From NCBI GenBank assembly GCA_032229885.1, contig JAVYAJ010000379.1, positions 1 through 17,695 on the forward strand: a stretch of 17,695 bases of DNA, given 5' to 3'. The translations under genes were made by a program, and so were the position numbers. Every line of letters starts with the position of its first letter. Positions within the stretch are counted from its first letter, which is position 1. This DNA comes from Anammoximicrobium sp032229885. GTDB taxonomy: Bacteria > Planctomycetota > Planctomycetia > Pirellulales > Pirellulaceae. The notes beneath the pieces are model-generated. The model worked only from the letters and a program-made list of their open reading frames with translations, had not been told where the DNA came from and did not search any database. Below, one piece after another: positions 1 through 11,818 of this stretch.

Positions 1-9
1 ACGGTTGCG

Positions 10-335
10 ATCATCTCTGACTCCTGGGGCGTTGCCCCAGGCTACGTTGGTGATGGCCTTCGGCCAACACGCTTCCTGTCGTCTGTGCTGCGCAACCGTC
101 ATCCACTACCAATTGTACCTAACTCGGGTTAGTTTCAGCAACCCAAAAGTGTACTGTCCGAACCAGTGTACAAGATGCGCCCGCCACGCGCGCATGATAC
201 GGACCCCGCTTCAACAGGGTGGCGGGATCGGTGGGATAGCGCCCGCCACGCGCGCATGATACGGACTAAGACTCTAGCGCGGCCAGCAGCCGCAACCAAA
301 CAAGGCGAAGAAATGTTGGAGAGGATGACGAATCA
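10..335. repeat. Composite hairpin repeat, copy A
   Basis: Bases 10-86 are identical to 11286-11362 (77 bases), and bases 249-303 are identical to 11462-11516 (55 bases). The sequence between them is diverged but alignable, and similarity fades near 335. Inside are a hairpin CCTGGGGC-GTT-GCCCCAGG (23-41), a hairpin around TGGCCTTCGGCCA (54-66), and a GC-rich segment (166-204) with a GCGCGCAT end followed by GATACGGAC. That last segment is duplicated at 239-266. Short ORFs across it are non-conserved by-products of the repeat. No transposase is present. It is probably a non-autonomous or REP-like intergenic family; its function is unknown. Confidence 0.85.
177..266. repeat. 62-base tandem duplication inside copy A
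   Basis: The 28-base segment that begins GCGCCCGCCACGCGCGCATG occurs at 177-204 and again at 239-266, a period of 62 bases. The spacer between them contains GTGGCGGG (219-226), which pairs perfectly with CCCGCCAC (242-249) across a 15-base loop. Copy B at 11450-11479 has this segment only once, so the duplication is particular to copy A. Confidence 0.8.
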
Positions 336-435
336 CTACGAAGCGTGCACGCGGGGATACGGAGCGCGCGGAATCCGGGCGCAACGAAGCGTGGGGGGCG
401 CCTTGAACTTCAGTCGGACAAATACCGCTATTGGT

Positions 436-464
436 TTGAATTGAGGTCGCGATTGTGCTATAAG
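436..464 (+). promoter_or_regulatory. Sigma70-like promoter for the hybrid sensor kinase
   Basis: TTGAAT (436-441) and TATAAG (459-464) are separated by 17 bases. They match the -35 consensus at 4 of 6 positions and the -10 consensus at 5 of 6. Transcription would start near 471, leaving a leader of about 120 bases before the kinase gene. The site is directly downstream of repeat copy A and is AT-rich relative to its surroundings. It is a sequence-based prediction only. Confidence 0.5.
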
Positions 465-593
465 GACTGTTTAGGCCTTCCCCAGGGCTGGGTAAGCCGC
501 CTGCCGCTTACGGAAAACCGACCGGCGCGAATGCGGGGATGCGCGCCGCGATATATCGGTAGCGTGGCGCGTTTTCTTTGAGATCGGCAGGGG

Positions 594-4817
<4,224 letters not shown>

Positions 4818-5100
4818 CAGGCAGGCCGTGCGAAAATCAAGGCCGCTGCCTCTCAACGGCTTGCCTTGGCCAGCGCGCGGTGCGAGAATCAAGCCTAGGG
4901 CAGACCGATGATACCGAAGCCGTAGGGATGCGCCGCGCGCCGTAACCCGGTGCGCGGTCACGGCGATCAACAGCCCCTGTTCCTTTGTCGCGGCAGCGAC
5001 GGTGTTTCGTAGCCGGCGTGGATCGCCTGTCGACCGCGCCAGGCACAACACTCAGACACCTGGGACAGCCAACGCTCGCGAGATCGCCGCATCGCGGCCG
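4818..5100. other. Non-coding gap after the sensor kinase
   Basis: I see no credible gene here; the short ORFs on both strands lack ribosome binding sites and family resemblance. Two short imperfect direct repeats of the form GTGCGAAAATCAAGG and GTGCGAGAATCAAGC occur near 4830 and 4880. No strong terminator with a T-run is visible after the kinase stop. Confidence 0.5.
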
Positions 5101-5206
5101 TTAAACCCCGTTCGAGAAATAATCGCCCGATGTCCCCTCGCCCTTCTTGGGAGAGGTCCGGGCGAGGAAGCCGAAAGCGCGTCGGTGGTTTCTCGAACGG
5201 TGTTAA
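5101..5206. mobile_element. TTAA-bounded palindromic MITE-like element
   Basis: CCGTTCGAGAAA (5108-5119) is the perfect inverse of TTTCTCGAACGG (5189-5200). Each arm is bounded on its outer side by TTAA (5101-5104 and 5203-5206). Inside, CCTCGCCC (5136-5143) pairs with GGGCGAGG (5160-5167), so the element folds as nested stems. It encodes nothing. The structure fits a tiny non-autonomous mobile element or a REP-type palindrome, and it could also act as a terminator or insulator before the next gene. Mobility is inferred from the shape only. Confidence 0.55.
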
Positions 5207-5262
5207 GTCACCGATCCTTCTTCGCGTAACCGCCACGAGGCCAAATTGGGTTGGGTATTCCC

Positions 5263-7869
5263 ATGCCGATCACGAACGTCGATGATTTCTTTGAGGCCCT
5301 GGAGAAGTGCTCGTTGCTGTCGACAGACGAGGTTCAGTCGGTGCGGCGGCAAATGGGAGGCGTTGGCGATCCGAAACAGGTTGCGCGAAAGCTGATGCTC
5401 GATGGCCAGCTCACGAAATGGCAAGCGCTGCAACTGTTGCACGGCCGTACGACGCTGACGATGGGGCCTTATCAGTTGCTCGACCAACTGTCTGGCGACG
5501 CCGTCAACCGCACGTTTCTCGCGCGGCATCGCCAAACAGGACGCCAAGGCGAGTTGCAAGCTCTGTCGCGAAGCCACACGAGCGCACACCCGGAAGCCGT
5601 GGACGAGTTCGTTGCCAGGGCGGAAAAGGCCGCGGCCGCAGACAACCTCGCGTTGCTCGACGTTCATCGACCGGAATCGTCCGCGGACGTGTGCTACGTG
5701 GTGCTGGCCGAATCTGCCGACAAGCTGGCGACGGATGCAGAACCGTCGGCCGCGGCGCGAGTGCGTCCGCCCAAGTTGAAACCCAAGGCCGCGCCGACGG
5801 GCGCCGAGTCTCAGAGCCCGACCGCTGATTCGACAGCGCCGCAGACGCCCGCTGCGGCTGAACCGAAGCCTTCTGCGCCGTCGGACGCATCAGAGACGCC
5901 CACGGAGACGCCCGCAGCACAGCCGGCCGAGACGATCAAGATCGAGCTGCCCGGATCGGCGCAGTCATCGCTCGCAGCCGCGGCGCCGCAAGAGTTCAAG
6001 ATTGCCGCCGGGAAACGCCGCAAGGCGCCAAAAGCGGCGCCTGCGAAGACTTCCAAGCCGGCCGCCGCAAAAGCGGCCGACAAGAAACCCGCAAAACCAA
6101 CGGCGACCACCGCGGATCTCGCCGAAGCGAGGCGCGCGTGCGCGACTGCGGAAGCGATCCCCGAGGCCGAACCGAGCGATGACAGTCCAGCGCCGGCGTC
6201 TCCGGCCGAGCGGCGCCTGGTGCTCTCGCCCGCCGTCTTGATCGGCGGCGGCGCGGCCGTCGTTCTGCTGCTGGTGATCGGAATCGCCGGGGCTTGGCTC
6301 CTGCTTTCAGGCCGCAAGGCGACGCCGGTCGCTCAGGCCGACACTCCGCGGACCGTTGCCAGTCAATCGGCGGGAACCGAGGCGGCGGAGGGCAGCGAAC
6401 CGAAAGATGCGGTGACGAGTGCTCCGGAGCCGGCCGACAGCGAGCCCTCCGATCCGATTAGCGATCCCGTCGTCGATCCGGTCGTGACGGTCGAGGCCGC
6501 CGAGCCGGCTGTTTCCGGGGCTTCGCCGGCGACCGACGCCGCGAGCTCGCCTTCCTCTCCGCCAGCCAAACCATCGGCGGCAATGGACGCCGCCGCCCCG
6601 GCCGCTGAGCCGACGGTCGCCAGCCCAGCCCCCGTGCCGGCGGGGGACAAACCAGCGGACGCAGCCGACGCCAAACCGGCCCTCGAACCCGCGATGGCGA
6701 CGGCCGAGGCCAAGAGCGAGGAATCGGCGCCCGAGACGTCAGACCAGGCGGAAAGCAAACCTGACGCAAAGAACGAGAACCAGGCAGAGGCGAAAGCGGA
6801 AAAAGAGGAAAAGGAAAAGCCGGCGGACGACAAAGCGGCTAAGAAAAAAGAAGCCGCGGCCCCCAAGGCGAAGAAACCGTTCGCCGACCTCAAGGATTTT
6901 GCTGCGCTGCCCGAGCCGACGTCGGCTGAACCTCAGACGCTGGGCGCCGTGCATATTCCGCCCGAGCAGGAGTGTTATATAAAACTGCGGGGCGGCGACA
7001 AGGCCATGCGAGGCACACAGCGCTTTGTCTTGAAAAATGCCCGTGAAGGGCTGGCCGAACGGGACTGGGAGGTCTCGATTTGCGAGGCGTCGGGGGCCGA
7101 GACCGTCATCGCGACGCTGCAGATCGACGACCAGTCGCACCTGGTTTTCCAGTGGAAGCCCGAAGCGCGATCCGCCGCGTTCGAGGGGGTCTCGCCACAC
7201 TTTCGCAACTGCGTACTGAGCTTGGCGTGCGCCGGCGATTCCAAGACGGTGACGCTCCGCGAAGCGGTGACCGGCGAGCCGTTCTCCGTGGAGTTTGACA
7301 AAGCGACCGGCAGCAAAGGCGACTGGAAGATTCCGTTCTGCCCCAATCCGGAAGCCGTGCGATTCGAGATCACCAGCGTCGAGGGCGCGAAAATCACGGT
7401 CGATCCGAAGGAGTCGCAACCGGCCGACAAGACGACGGTTTGGATTCGGATCGAAGAAGGCGGCGGCCTCCTGTCCGTGAAACTCGACTCGCTGCTCAAA
7501 CGCGATTTTGTCCTGAATGCTACGCCTCACGTCAAGCTGTCCGCCGACCAGCCTAAACCGGACAAGTTCAACAGACGTCTCTTTCAGGCCAAGCTCAAAG
7601 AACTGGAACTGAACAGTCAGCAGGCCGCGACGATGCTCGAAAACATGCAGATGTTCATCAAATCGCCGGCCCCCGAGGCCAAGCGGAAACAAGTCGAACA
7701 ACAGATGCCGACCATGGAGTTTGACACCAAGACCTTGGCTCAGCTCGTGGCCAATCTGAAGAAAATCGACGCGTTGACGGACAAGGTCAAGGATGGCATG
7801 AAGATCAAGTTCCGTGTGTTCTTCGATGCGGACTCGACCGAGGTGACGCTCCTGAAGGGTGGCGCCTAG
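5263..7869 (+). CDS. Single-pass membrane protein with degenerate kinase-like N-terminus
   Basis: This protein of 868 residues has no family name I can assign. Residues 1-60 resemble the helical lead-in of planctomycete Ser/Thr kinases (MLDGQLTKWQALQLLHGR). Residues 66-155 then follow the layout of a kinase N-lobe (MGPYQLLDQL, TFLARHRQTGR, a helix, VCYVVLAE). The Gly-rich loop is replaced by SGDAVNR and the VAIK-type lysine strand by GELQAL, and no C-lobe exists. It cannot be an active kinase. An Ala/Pro/Lys-rich stretch follows, then a transmembrane helix at about 321-350, a second Ala/Glu/Pro/Lys low-complexity linker to about 540, and a C-terminal domain (540-868) rich in beta-type sequence with a helical segment near 785-840. 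Topology is probably N-terminus in, C-domain out. The start could instead be TTG at 5251, which has GAGG 10 bases upstream; ATG 5263 has no clear ribosome site. Confidence 0.85.
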   Translation: MPITNVDDFFEALEKCSLLSTDEVQSVRRQMGGVGDPKQVARKLMLDGQLTKWQALQLLHGRTTLTMGPYQLLDQLSGDAVNRTFLARHRQTGRQGELQALSRSHTSAHPEAVDEFVARAEKAAAADNLALLDVHRPESSADVCYVVLAESADKLATDAEPSAAARVRPPKLKPKAAPTGAESQSPTADSTAPQTPAAAEPKPSAPSDASETPTETPAAQPAETIKIELPGSAQSSLAAAAPQEFKIAAGKRRKAPKAAPAKTSKPAAAKAADKKPAKPTATTADLAEARRACATAEAIPEAEPSDDSPAPASPAERRLVLSPAVLIGGGAAVVLLLVIGIAGAWLLLSGRKATPVAQADTPRTVASQSAGTEAAEGSEPKDAVTSAPEPADSEPSDPISDPVVDPVVTVEAAEPAVSGASPATDAASSPSSPPAKPSAAMDAAAPAAEPTVASPAPVPAGDKPADAADAKPALEPAMATAEAKSEESAPETSDQAESKPDAKNENQAEAKAEKEEKEKPADDKAAKKKEAAAPKAKKPFADLKDFAALPEPTSAEPQTLGAVHIPPEQECYIKLRGGDKAMRGTQRFVLKNAREGLAERDWEVSICEASGAETVIATLQIDDQSHLVFQWKPEARSAAFEGVSPHFRNCVLSLACAGDSKTVTLREAVTGEPFSVEFDKATGSKGDWKIPFCPNPEAVRFEITSVEGAKITVDPKESQPADKTTVWIRIEEGGGLLSVKLDSLLKRDFVLNATPHVKLSADQPKPDKFNRRLFQAKLKELELNSQQAATMLENMQMFIKSPAPEAKRKQVEQQMPTMEFDTKTLAQLVANLKKIDALTDKVKDGMKIKFRVFFDADSTEVTLLKGGA

Positions 7870-7948
7870 GTGCGGCTCGGCGTGTCGACGAACATATCCG
7901 TCCTTCATGCCGCACGGTAGGTCAGCAAACGCCAAACGAGGCACTTCC

Positions 7949-9064
7949 ATGAAACGCGAACGATTCAACGTCGCCATCGTCGGTCTGGGGTTCGGGGCGG
8001 AGTTCATTCCCATCTACCAGAATCACCCGCGGGCCAACATGTACGCCGTCTGTCAACGCAATGCCCAGCGGCTCGCTCAGATCGGCGATGCGTTTGGTGT
8101 CGAGCGGCGCTGCACTCGCTTCGAGGACCTGTTGGCCGACCCCGACGTGGATTTCGTGCACATCAATTCGCCGATCCCGGACCATGCCTGGATGTCGATC
8201 GCCGCGCTGCAGGCCGGCAAACACGTTCTGTGCACGGTGCCGATGGCCACGACAATCGACGAATGCCAGCAGATCGTCGAGCTGGTCGAACGGACCGGAT
8301 TGAAGTACATGATGGCCGAGACGGTCGTCTATTCCCGCGAGTTCCTGTTTCTCACAGAGCTGTATCAGAGAGGCGAGTTGGGAAAGATCCAGTATCTGGC
8401 GGCCTCGCATCCTCAGGACATGGACGGGTGGCCGGACTACTGGCAGCGGATGATTCCCATGCACTACGCGACCCACGTGGTCAGCCCGTGCCTGGGCCTG
8501 CTCGATGGCCGCGCCGAATACGTGTCGTGCTTTGGTTCCGGCGCCGTCCGCGACGACATTCGTCAGAAGTCGGGAAATCCGTTCGCCGTCGAGTCGTGCC
8601 ATATCAAGATCAAAGACTCGGACGTCGTGGCGCACATCTGGCGGTTTCTCTACGACACGGCTCGGCAGTACCGCGAGAGCTTCGACGTCTACGGCACGAA
8701 GAAGAGCTTTGAATGGTCGCTGGTCGAGGGCCAGCCGCACGTGCTGCATACGGCCAAGAAACCCGAGTCGGAAATCCCCGCCCCGATCACGGTTCCCGAT
8801 TACGCCCATCTCCTCCCCGAGCCGATCCAAAAGTTTACGCGCACGATCCAGGACGCCGCGCACCTTTCCTTCATCCAAGGCGCCGGCCACGGCGGCTCGC
8901 ATCCGCATCTGGTCCACGAATTTCTCTCGGCGTTGGTCGAAGACCGCCAGCCGTGGCCCAACGCCGTCCAGTCGGCGAACTGGACCTGCGTGGGCTTGTG
9001 CGCGCATCAATCAGCGCTGGCCGGCGGCCAACTCGTGCACTTGCCGCAATTCACCCTCGCGTGA
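7949..9064 (+). CDS. Gfo/Idh/MocA family oxidoreductase, cytoplasmic
   Basis: This 371-residue protein has the Rossmann nucleotide motif VGLGFG (11-16) and the two-domain layout of NAD(P)-dependent sugar or inositol dehydrogenases. The usual EKP motif reads TVP here (96-98, in GKHVLCTVPMATT), so the lysine normally near the nicotinamide is absent. A His in the HYATHVVSP segment (His176) could correspond to the catalytic His. The C-terminal HGGSHPHLVHEF segment (314-325) is typical of one branch of the family. There is no signal peptide. ATG 7949 is chosen because GAGG (7938-7941) lies 7 bases upstream; the longer reading from 7859 overlaps the previous gene. It follows the membrane protein by 79 bases on the same strand, so co-transcription is possible. 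The substrate cannot be told from sequence. Confidence 0.93.
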   Translation: MKRERFNVAIVGLGFGAEFIPIYQNHPRANMYAVCQRNAQRLAQIGDAFGVERRCTRFEDLLADPDVDFVHINSPIPDHAWMSIAALQAGKHVLCTVPMATTIDECQQIVELVERTGLKYMMAETVVYSREFLFLTELYQRGELGKIQYLAASHPQDMDGWPDYWQRMIPMHYATHVVSPCLGLLDGRAEYVSCFGSGAVRDDIRQKSGNPFAVESCHIKIKDSDVVAHIWRFLYDTARQYRESFDVYGTKKSFEWSLVEGQPHVLHTAKKPESEIPAPITVPDYAHLLPEPIQKFTRTIQDAAHLSFIQGAGHGGSHPHLVHEFLSALVEDRQPWPNAVQSANWTCVGLCAHQSALAGGQLVHLPQFTLA

Positions 9065-9197
9065 CCGCGCACGCGCCGACGCGCAGCGGCGCGACATAGG
9101 GAACCGCGGGCGACGACACGTCTGATAGGCATGGCCTCGCCCGTCCCGCTGGCCATCAGCAACGGACGCCGCGCGCTGCCGTCACGCGCGGGAGGCC

Positions 9198-9215
9198 AGC
9201 CGCATTCACGCGGCT
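9198..9215 (-). terminator. Small hairpin at the lipoprotein stop codon
   Basis: AGCCGC (9198-9203) pairs with GCGGCT (9210-9215) across a six-base loop. It overlaps the first base past the lipoprotein stop and sits between two convergent genes. There is no T-run, so intrinsic termination is weakly supported. Confidence 0.3.
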
Positions 9216-9634
9216 CATTGGGGAACGTCGAAATCGTGGGTGGTCCGCTCCTTGGGCAGATCGACGGTTGTCCGATATTCGGGAAACAGGGCAGATCCTT
9301 CGGGAGCATACTCGTCGCTCGGCTTGCCATCCGCCCCGGTGATGCGAACCAGATGGGGCCCACCCACGGTTCCTTGGCCGGCCTCGCGATGCGTATCGTA
9401 CTTGCCGTCGGTGATCCGTGCAAAGCCGCCGGGTCCCGAGTTGCCTTTGCTGGCGTCCGGCTCGAAGATGATCGATCCGACGGGGATCGGTTGTCCCTGA
9501 AAAGTCGCCGTGCCCGAAACATCGAAGCGGGGTGGTCCGTCGCCACGACCACCGCACCCGGTAAACATAAACAGGGCCGCGAGCGCCACCGCGACGCTGA
9601 CCCGAAATCCGTGTGTGCGACGATGATGTGCCAT
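9215..9634 (-). CDS. Small envelope lipoprotein downstream of DUF1559 gene
   Basis: This 139-residue protein starts with a basic segment and a hydrophobic stretch (10-24), ending in the lipobox-like FTGC with the lipidated Cys at 27. The mature part (VSGTATFQGQPIPVGSIIFEP, then a Gly-rich stretch and an HLVRITG strand) resembles the carboxypeptidase-regulatory-like beta-sandwich of many planctomycete lipoproteins. In that phylum such genes often sit next to DUF1559 genes, as here, 110 bases downstream of one on the same strand. AAGG lies about 9 bases before the ATG. It is expected to be anchored in a membrane facing the periplasm. No enzyme motif is visible, and a structural or surface role is inferred. 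Confidence 0.85.
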   Translation of the reverse strand: MAHHRRTHGFRVSVAVALAALFMFTGCGGRGDGPPRFDVSGTATFQGQPIPVGSIIFEPDASKGNSGPGGFARITDGKYDTHREAGQGTVGGPHLVRITGADGKPSDEYAPEGSALFPEYRTTVDLPKERTTHDFDVPQ

Positions 9635-9744
9635 GCCATCGAGCCTTGCGGCGTACGCCTGTCGGGATAGGAAATGGGTATCGGTCCAGAATGCCGATCT
9701 GCGATCCGGACCCGGCTTTCGCGGCGTCGGGCCCGCGCGCTTCG

Positions 9745-10662
9745 CTACGATTTGCCGACCGGCTCTTTGCCGTTGCGGCTGGCCCAGGCGCGATAGACGG
9801 CCATGTCGATCGAATCACTCACGAACTCCACTGCGCCGTCGGCGATCGCAAATTGGGCGCCGCCCGGATGATTGCTGCCAAACGAAGCGTCGTTCCATCG
9901 GTTCACCCTCGAATTGATGGGGTTCGTCACGTTCTTGGCCGTTAGCAGCAGCATTCCCCGCGTGGCTTCGTTGTACCAACCTCGAGTCCAAGCCCGATAG
10001 TTGGGATACGAGTTCCAAGACAATTCGCCGAGCAGGTACGTATTCGCCGTCCCGTCCTCGAATCCGGCCAGCGAGTTCTTCGTGGGTAGATTGTTGGCCA
10101 ATTGGCCGAATGCGCCTTGGGTGCAGCAGGAACCAAAGTTGTTGGTCGACGTATCGCTGCCCGACGCGTAGCAATTGTATGCCTTGTTGTTGTCGTACGG
10201 ATTCAGCCCGTTGGGGCCGAGCACGGCATAATAATGCAGTGTTTGAATGTCGGTTTCGGTGCTTGCCGGGGAAAACCGACTGTCTTCGTTGCCCTGGCTG
10301 GGGCACAGCAATGCGGGCATTGAGACGTTTCTTACGAGCGGAAAGTACGACGTATAGGCCCTTAGCGTAAAGTCGAACTGGTCGTACAGCGCTTGTTGTT
10401 CGATGAACGGCAGCATCAGCATCACCCAGGAAGCGCCGTTGGGACTGATTGCCGACGGTGGCAGCACCTTGTGCGCACTTTCGTAGTTGTGCAGGCCCAG
10501 GGCCAACTGTCGGAGATTGTTCGAGCACTGCGACCGGCGGGCCGCCTCGCGGGCAGCTTGAATTGCGGGCAGCAAGAGCGCAACCAGGATCCCGATGATG
10601 GCGATGACCACGAGCAGCTCGACCAACGTAAAACCGGACCTTGTCGTAAAGCCGCGTCTCAT
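9745..10662 (-). CDS. DUF1559 prepilin-like protein (H-X9-DG)
   Basis: This 305-residue protein has a type IV prepilin leader: after the basic MRRGFTTRSG comes FTLVELLVVIAIIGILVALL, so prepilin peptidase would cut after Gly10. The hydrophobic helix is followed by PAIQAAREAARRSQCSNNL, the signature of the DUF1559 (SBP_bac_10) family. The C-terminal H-X9-DG motif is present as His265 and Asp275-Gly276. The family is strongly expanded in planctomycetes and is thought to form pseudopilin-like envelope proteins; the exact role is unsettled. Length is typical. GGGAG lies 8 bases before the ATG. It is probably co-transcribed with the lipoprotein gene after it. Confidence 0.97.
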   Translation of the reverse strand: MRRGFTTRSGFTLVELLVVIAIIGILVALLLPAIQAAREAARRSQCSNNLRQLALGLHNYESAHKVLPPSAISPNGASWVMLMLPFIEQQALYDQFDFTLRAYTSYFPLVRNVSMPALLCPSQGNEDSRFSPASTETDIQTLHYYAVLGPNGLNPYDNNKAYNCYASGSDTSTNNFGSCCTQGAFGQLANNLPTKNSLAGFEDGTANTYLLGELSWNSYPNYRAWTRGWYNEATRGMLLLTAKNVTNPINSRVNRWNDASFGSNHPGGAQFAIADGAVEFVSDSIDMAVYRAWASRNGKEPVGKS

Positions 10663-11002
10663 GTTTCGTCTCCCGCAGACAAGGGAAAAGATTATCAGGA
10701 TGCCACGCCCGCGGGCAAAACGAGACTTCCGCGAGCAAGCGGCATGTGAGGACCCGGCAAGAATTTACATCTAGGGCCATGAGCTGTCCAGGCCGGACGA
10801 TCTCGCTCGCTCCGGCCATCACGGCGGCCCGCGCGGATCCGATATCATGCCCGACACCAAGGACAACGGCCGTGCGCAAGGCCGGCTCCCGCGCGACGCA
10901 GGTGACCGAACCCCTGTCCGACGAAGCGGGATGCCGAGCTGTGCGAGAAATGGCATGGGTGCGACCCGCCGGTCCACGGCACTTCGCGCGGCCGTACAGT
11001 CC
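10663..11002. other. Gap upstream of DUF1559 gene
   Basis: I see no gene here. The short ORFs do not resemble any family and overlap each other in several frames. The promoter of the DUF1559 gene must lie here on the - strand, but no convincing -35/-10 pair stands out. Confidence 0.4.
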
Positions 11003-11100
11003 CTAGCGCGGCCTCTCGCCCGCAACCCAACAGTGTACGGTAGAGACCGGTGTACCAGATGCGCGCACGGCGCGCGCATAATACGGACCAAGACTCCAAC
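11003..11100. repeat. Partial copy of the composite repeat (hairpin half), copy C
   Basis: The order TAGCGCGGCC, CGCAACCCAA, AGTGTAC, CCGGTGTACCAGATG, the GC-rich hairpin, then ATACGGACCAAGACTC matches the second half of copies A and B. The hairpin at 11059-11079 is ATGCGCGC, five bases (ACGGC), then GCGCGCAT, an 8-pair perfect stem. The front half with the CCTGGGGC hairpin is not on its 5' side; a reverse-oriented version follows at 11149-11193. Confidence 0.75.
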
Positions 11101-11148
11101 GGCCAATAGCACGCGGTCGGGCAGCCTCGTTTGGACGCTGAATCTGTT

Positions 11149-11193
11149 TGGCCGAAGGCCTCCGCTCACCGTAGCCTGGGGCAACGCCCCAGG
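11149..11193 (-). repeat. Inverted copy of the repeat's front half
   Basis: TGGCCGAAGGCC (11149-11160) and the following 23-base block at 11171-11193 (GTAG then CCTGGGGCAACGCCCCAGG) are the reverse complement of the corresponding blocks at 11299-11342 and 23-66. The ten bases between the two blocks differ. Confidence 0.8.
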
Positions 11194-11216
11194 ACTGGCG
11201 CCGCGCGCGCATCTTT

Positions 11217-11549
11217 TGGCCGAAGGCCATATTCATACAGGCGGAGGTGATACGTTGAGGTTGGCCTTCGGCCAACACGGTTCCTATCATCTCTGACTCC
11301 TGGGGCGTTGCCCCAGGCTACGTTGGTGATGGCCTTCGGCCAACACGCTTCCTGTCGTCTGTACTGCGCAACAGTCATCCAATGCCAATGTCACTTAACG
11401 CGGGCCAGTGCCAGCAACCCGAAGTGTACTGTACAGGCCAGTGTACAAGATGCGCGCACGGCGCGCGCATGATACGGACTAAGACTCTAGCGCGGCCAGC
11501 AGCCGCAACCAAACAACGGCCAAGAAATGGGGAAGAGGACCACGAATCA
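11217..11549. repeat. Composite hairpin repeat, copy B
   Basis: This copy has the CCTGGGGC-GTT-GCCCCAGG hairpin (11299-11317), GGCC-TTC/GAA-GGCC hairpins at 11217-11229, 11262-11274 and 11330-11342, and the 21-base GC-rich hairpin at 11450-11470 with an 8-pair stem. It shares 77 and 55 identical bases with copy A. The TGGCCTTCGGCCAACACG block recurs within it with a 68-base period (near 11262 and 11330). No protein is encoded. Confidence 0.85.
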
Positions 11550-11595
11550 CCCGAATGAAAGACGGCGCGTCGAACCGTTTTTTCTTCATGCCTGC

Positions 11596-11625
11596 TATCC
11601 GTGTTCATCCGTGTCCATCCGTGGC
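11596..11625. repeat. Three 10-base tandem units (ATCCGTG-type)
   Basis: TATCCGTGT-, TCATCCGTGT- and CCATCCGTGG-like units stand in tandem. Read on the - strand they give the peptide HGWTRMNTD, which I recognise as a recurrent artefactual ORF in planctomycete and related genomes, so this is a dispersed intergenic repeat and not a gene. Confidence 0.65.
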
Positions 11626-11818
11626 TCACCGCGCTACGGCAAGCGCACCATGGAACCCTTCAACAACGGAACGCTGTCGCTGCCTGAAAACATTATCAAA
11701 CAGTTCACGATGTTTGAGGTTCGTAGTCCAGCGCACGAGCGGGGTCAGACGCTGCGCAGGGCTTGCCGGCGCGTGCTGTGCGCTGCGAAGGGGGGCCGCC
11801 CGGACCATGTCGATCGCA
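11626..11818. other. Gap downstream of Tat oxidoreductase
   Basis: A + strand reading frame from ATG 11650 (peptide begins MEPFNNGTLSLPENII) is open into the neighbouring gene, but it has no clear ribosome site and no recognised family. I leave it uncalled. No terminator is evident. Confidence 0.35.

Noticed and set aside
10..303. CRISPR array or tRNA gene
   Set aside because: The repeats are not regularly spaced with unique spacers, and no cloverleaf or CCA-like end could be drawn.
5..444. Short + strand ORFs at the window start
   Set aside because: They lie entirely on the composite repeat and change frame with it; the same peptides appear from the copy near 11300.
6739..8013. 424-codon antisense frame across the membrane protein
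   Set aside because: Low-complexity Arg/Leu/Phe composition with no motif or ribosome site; it is a shadow of the forward gene.
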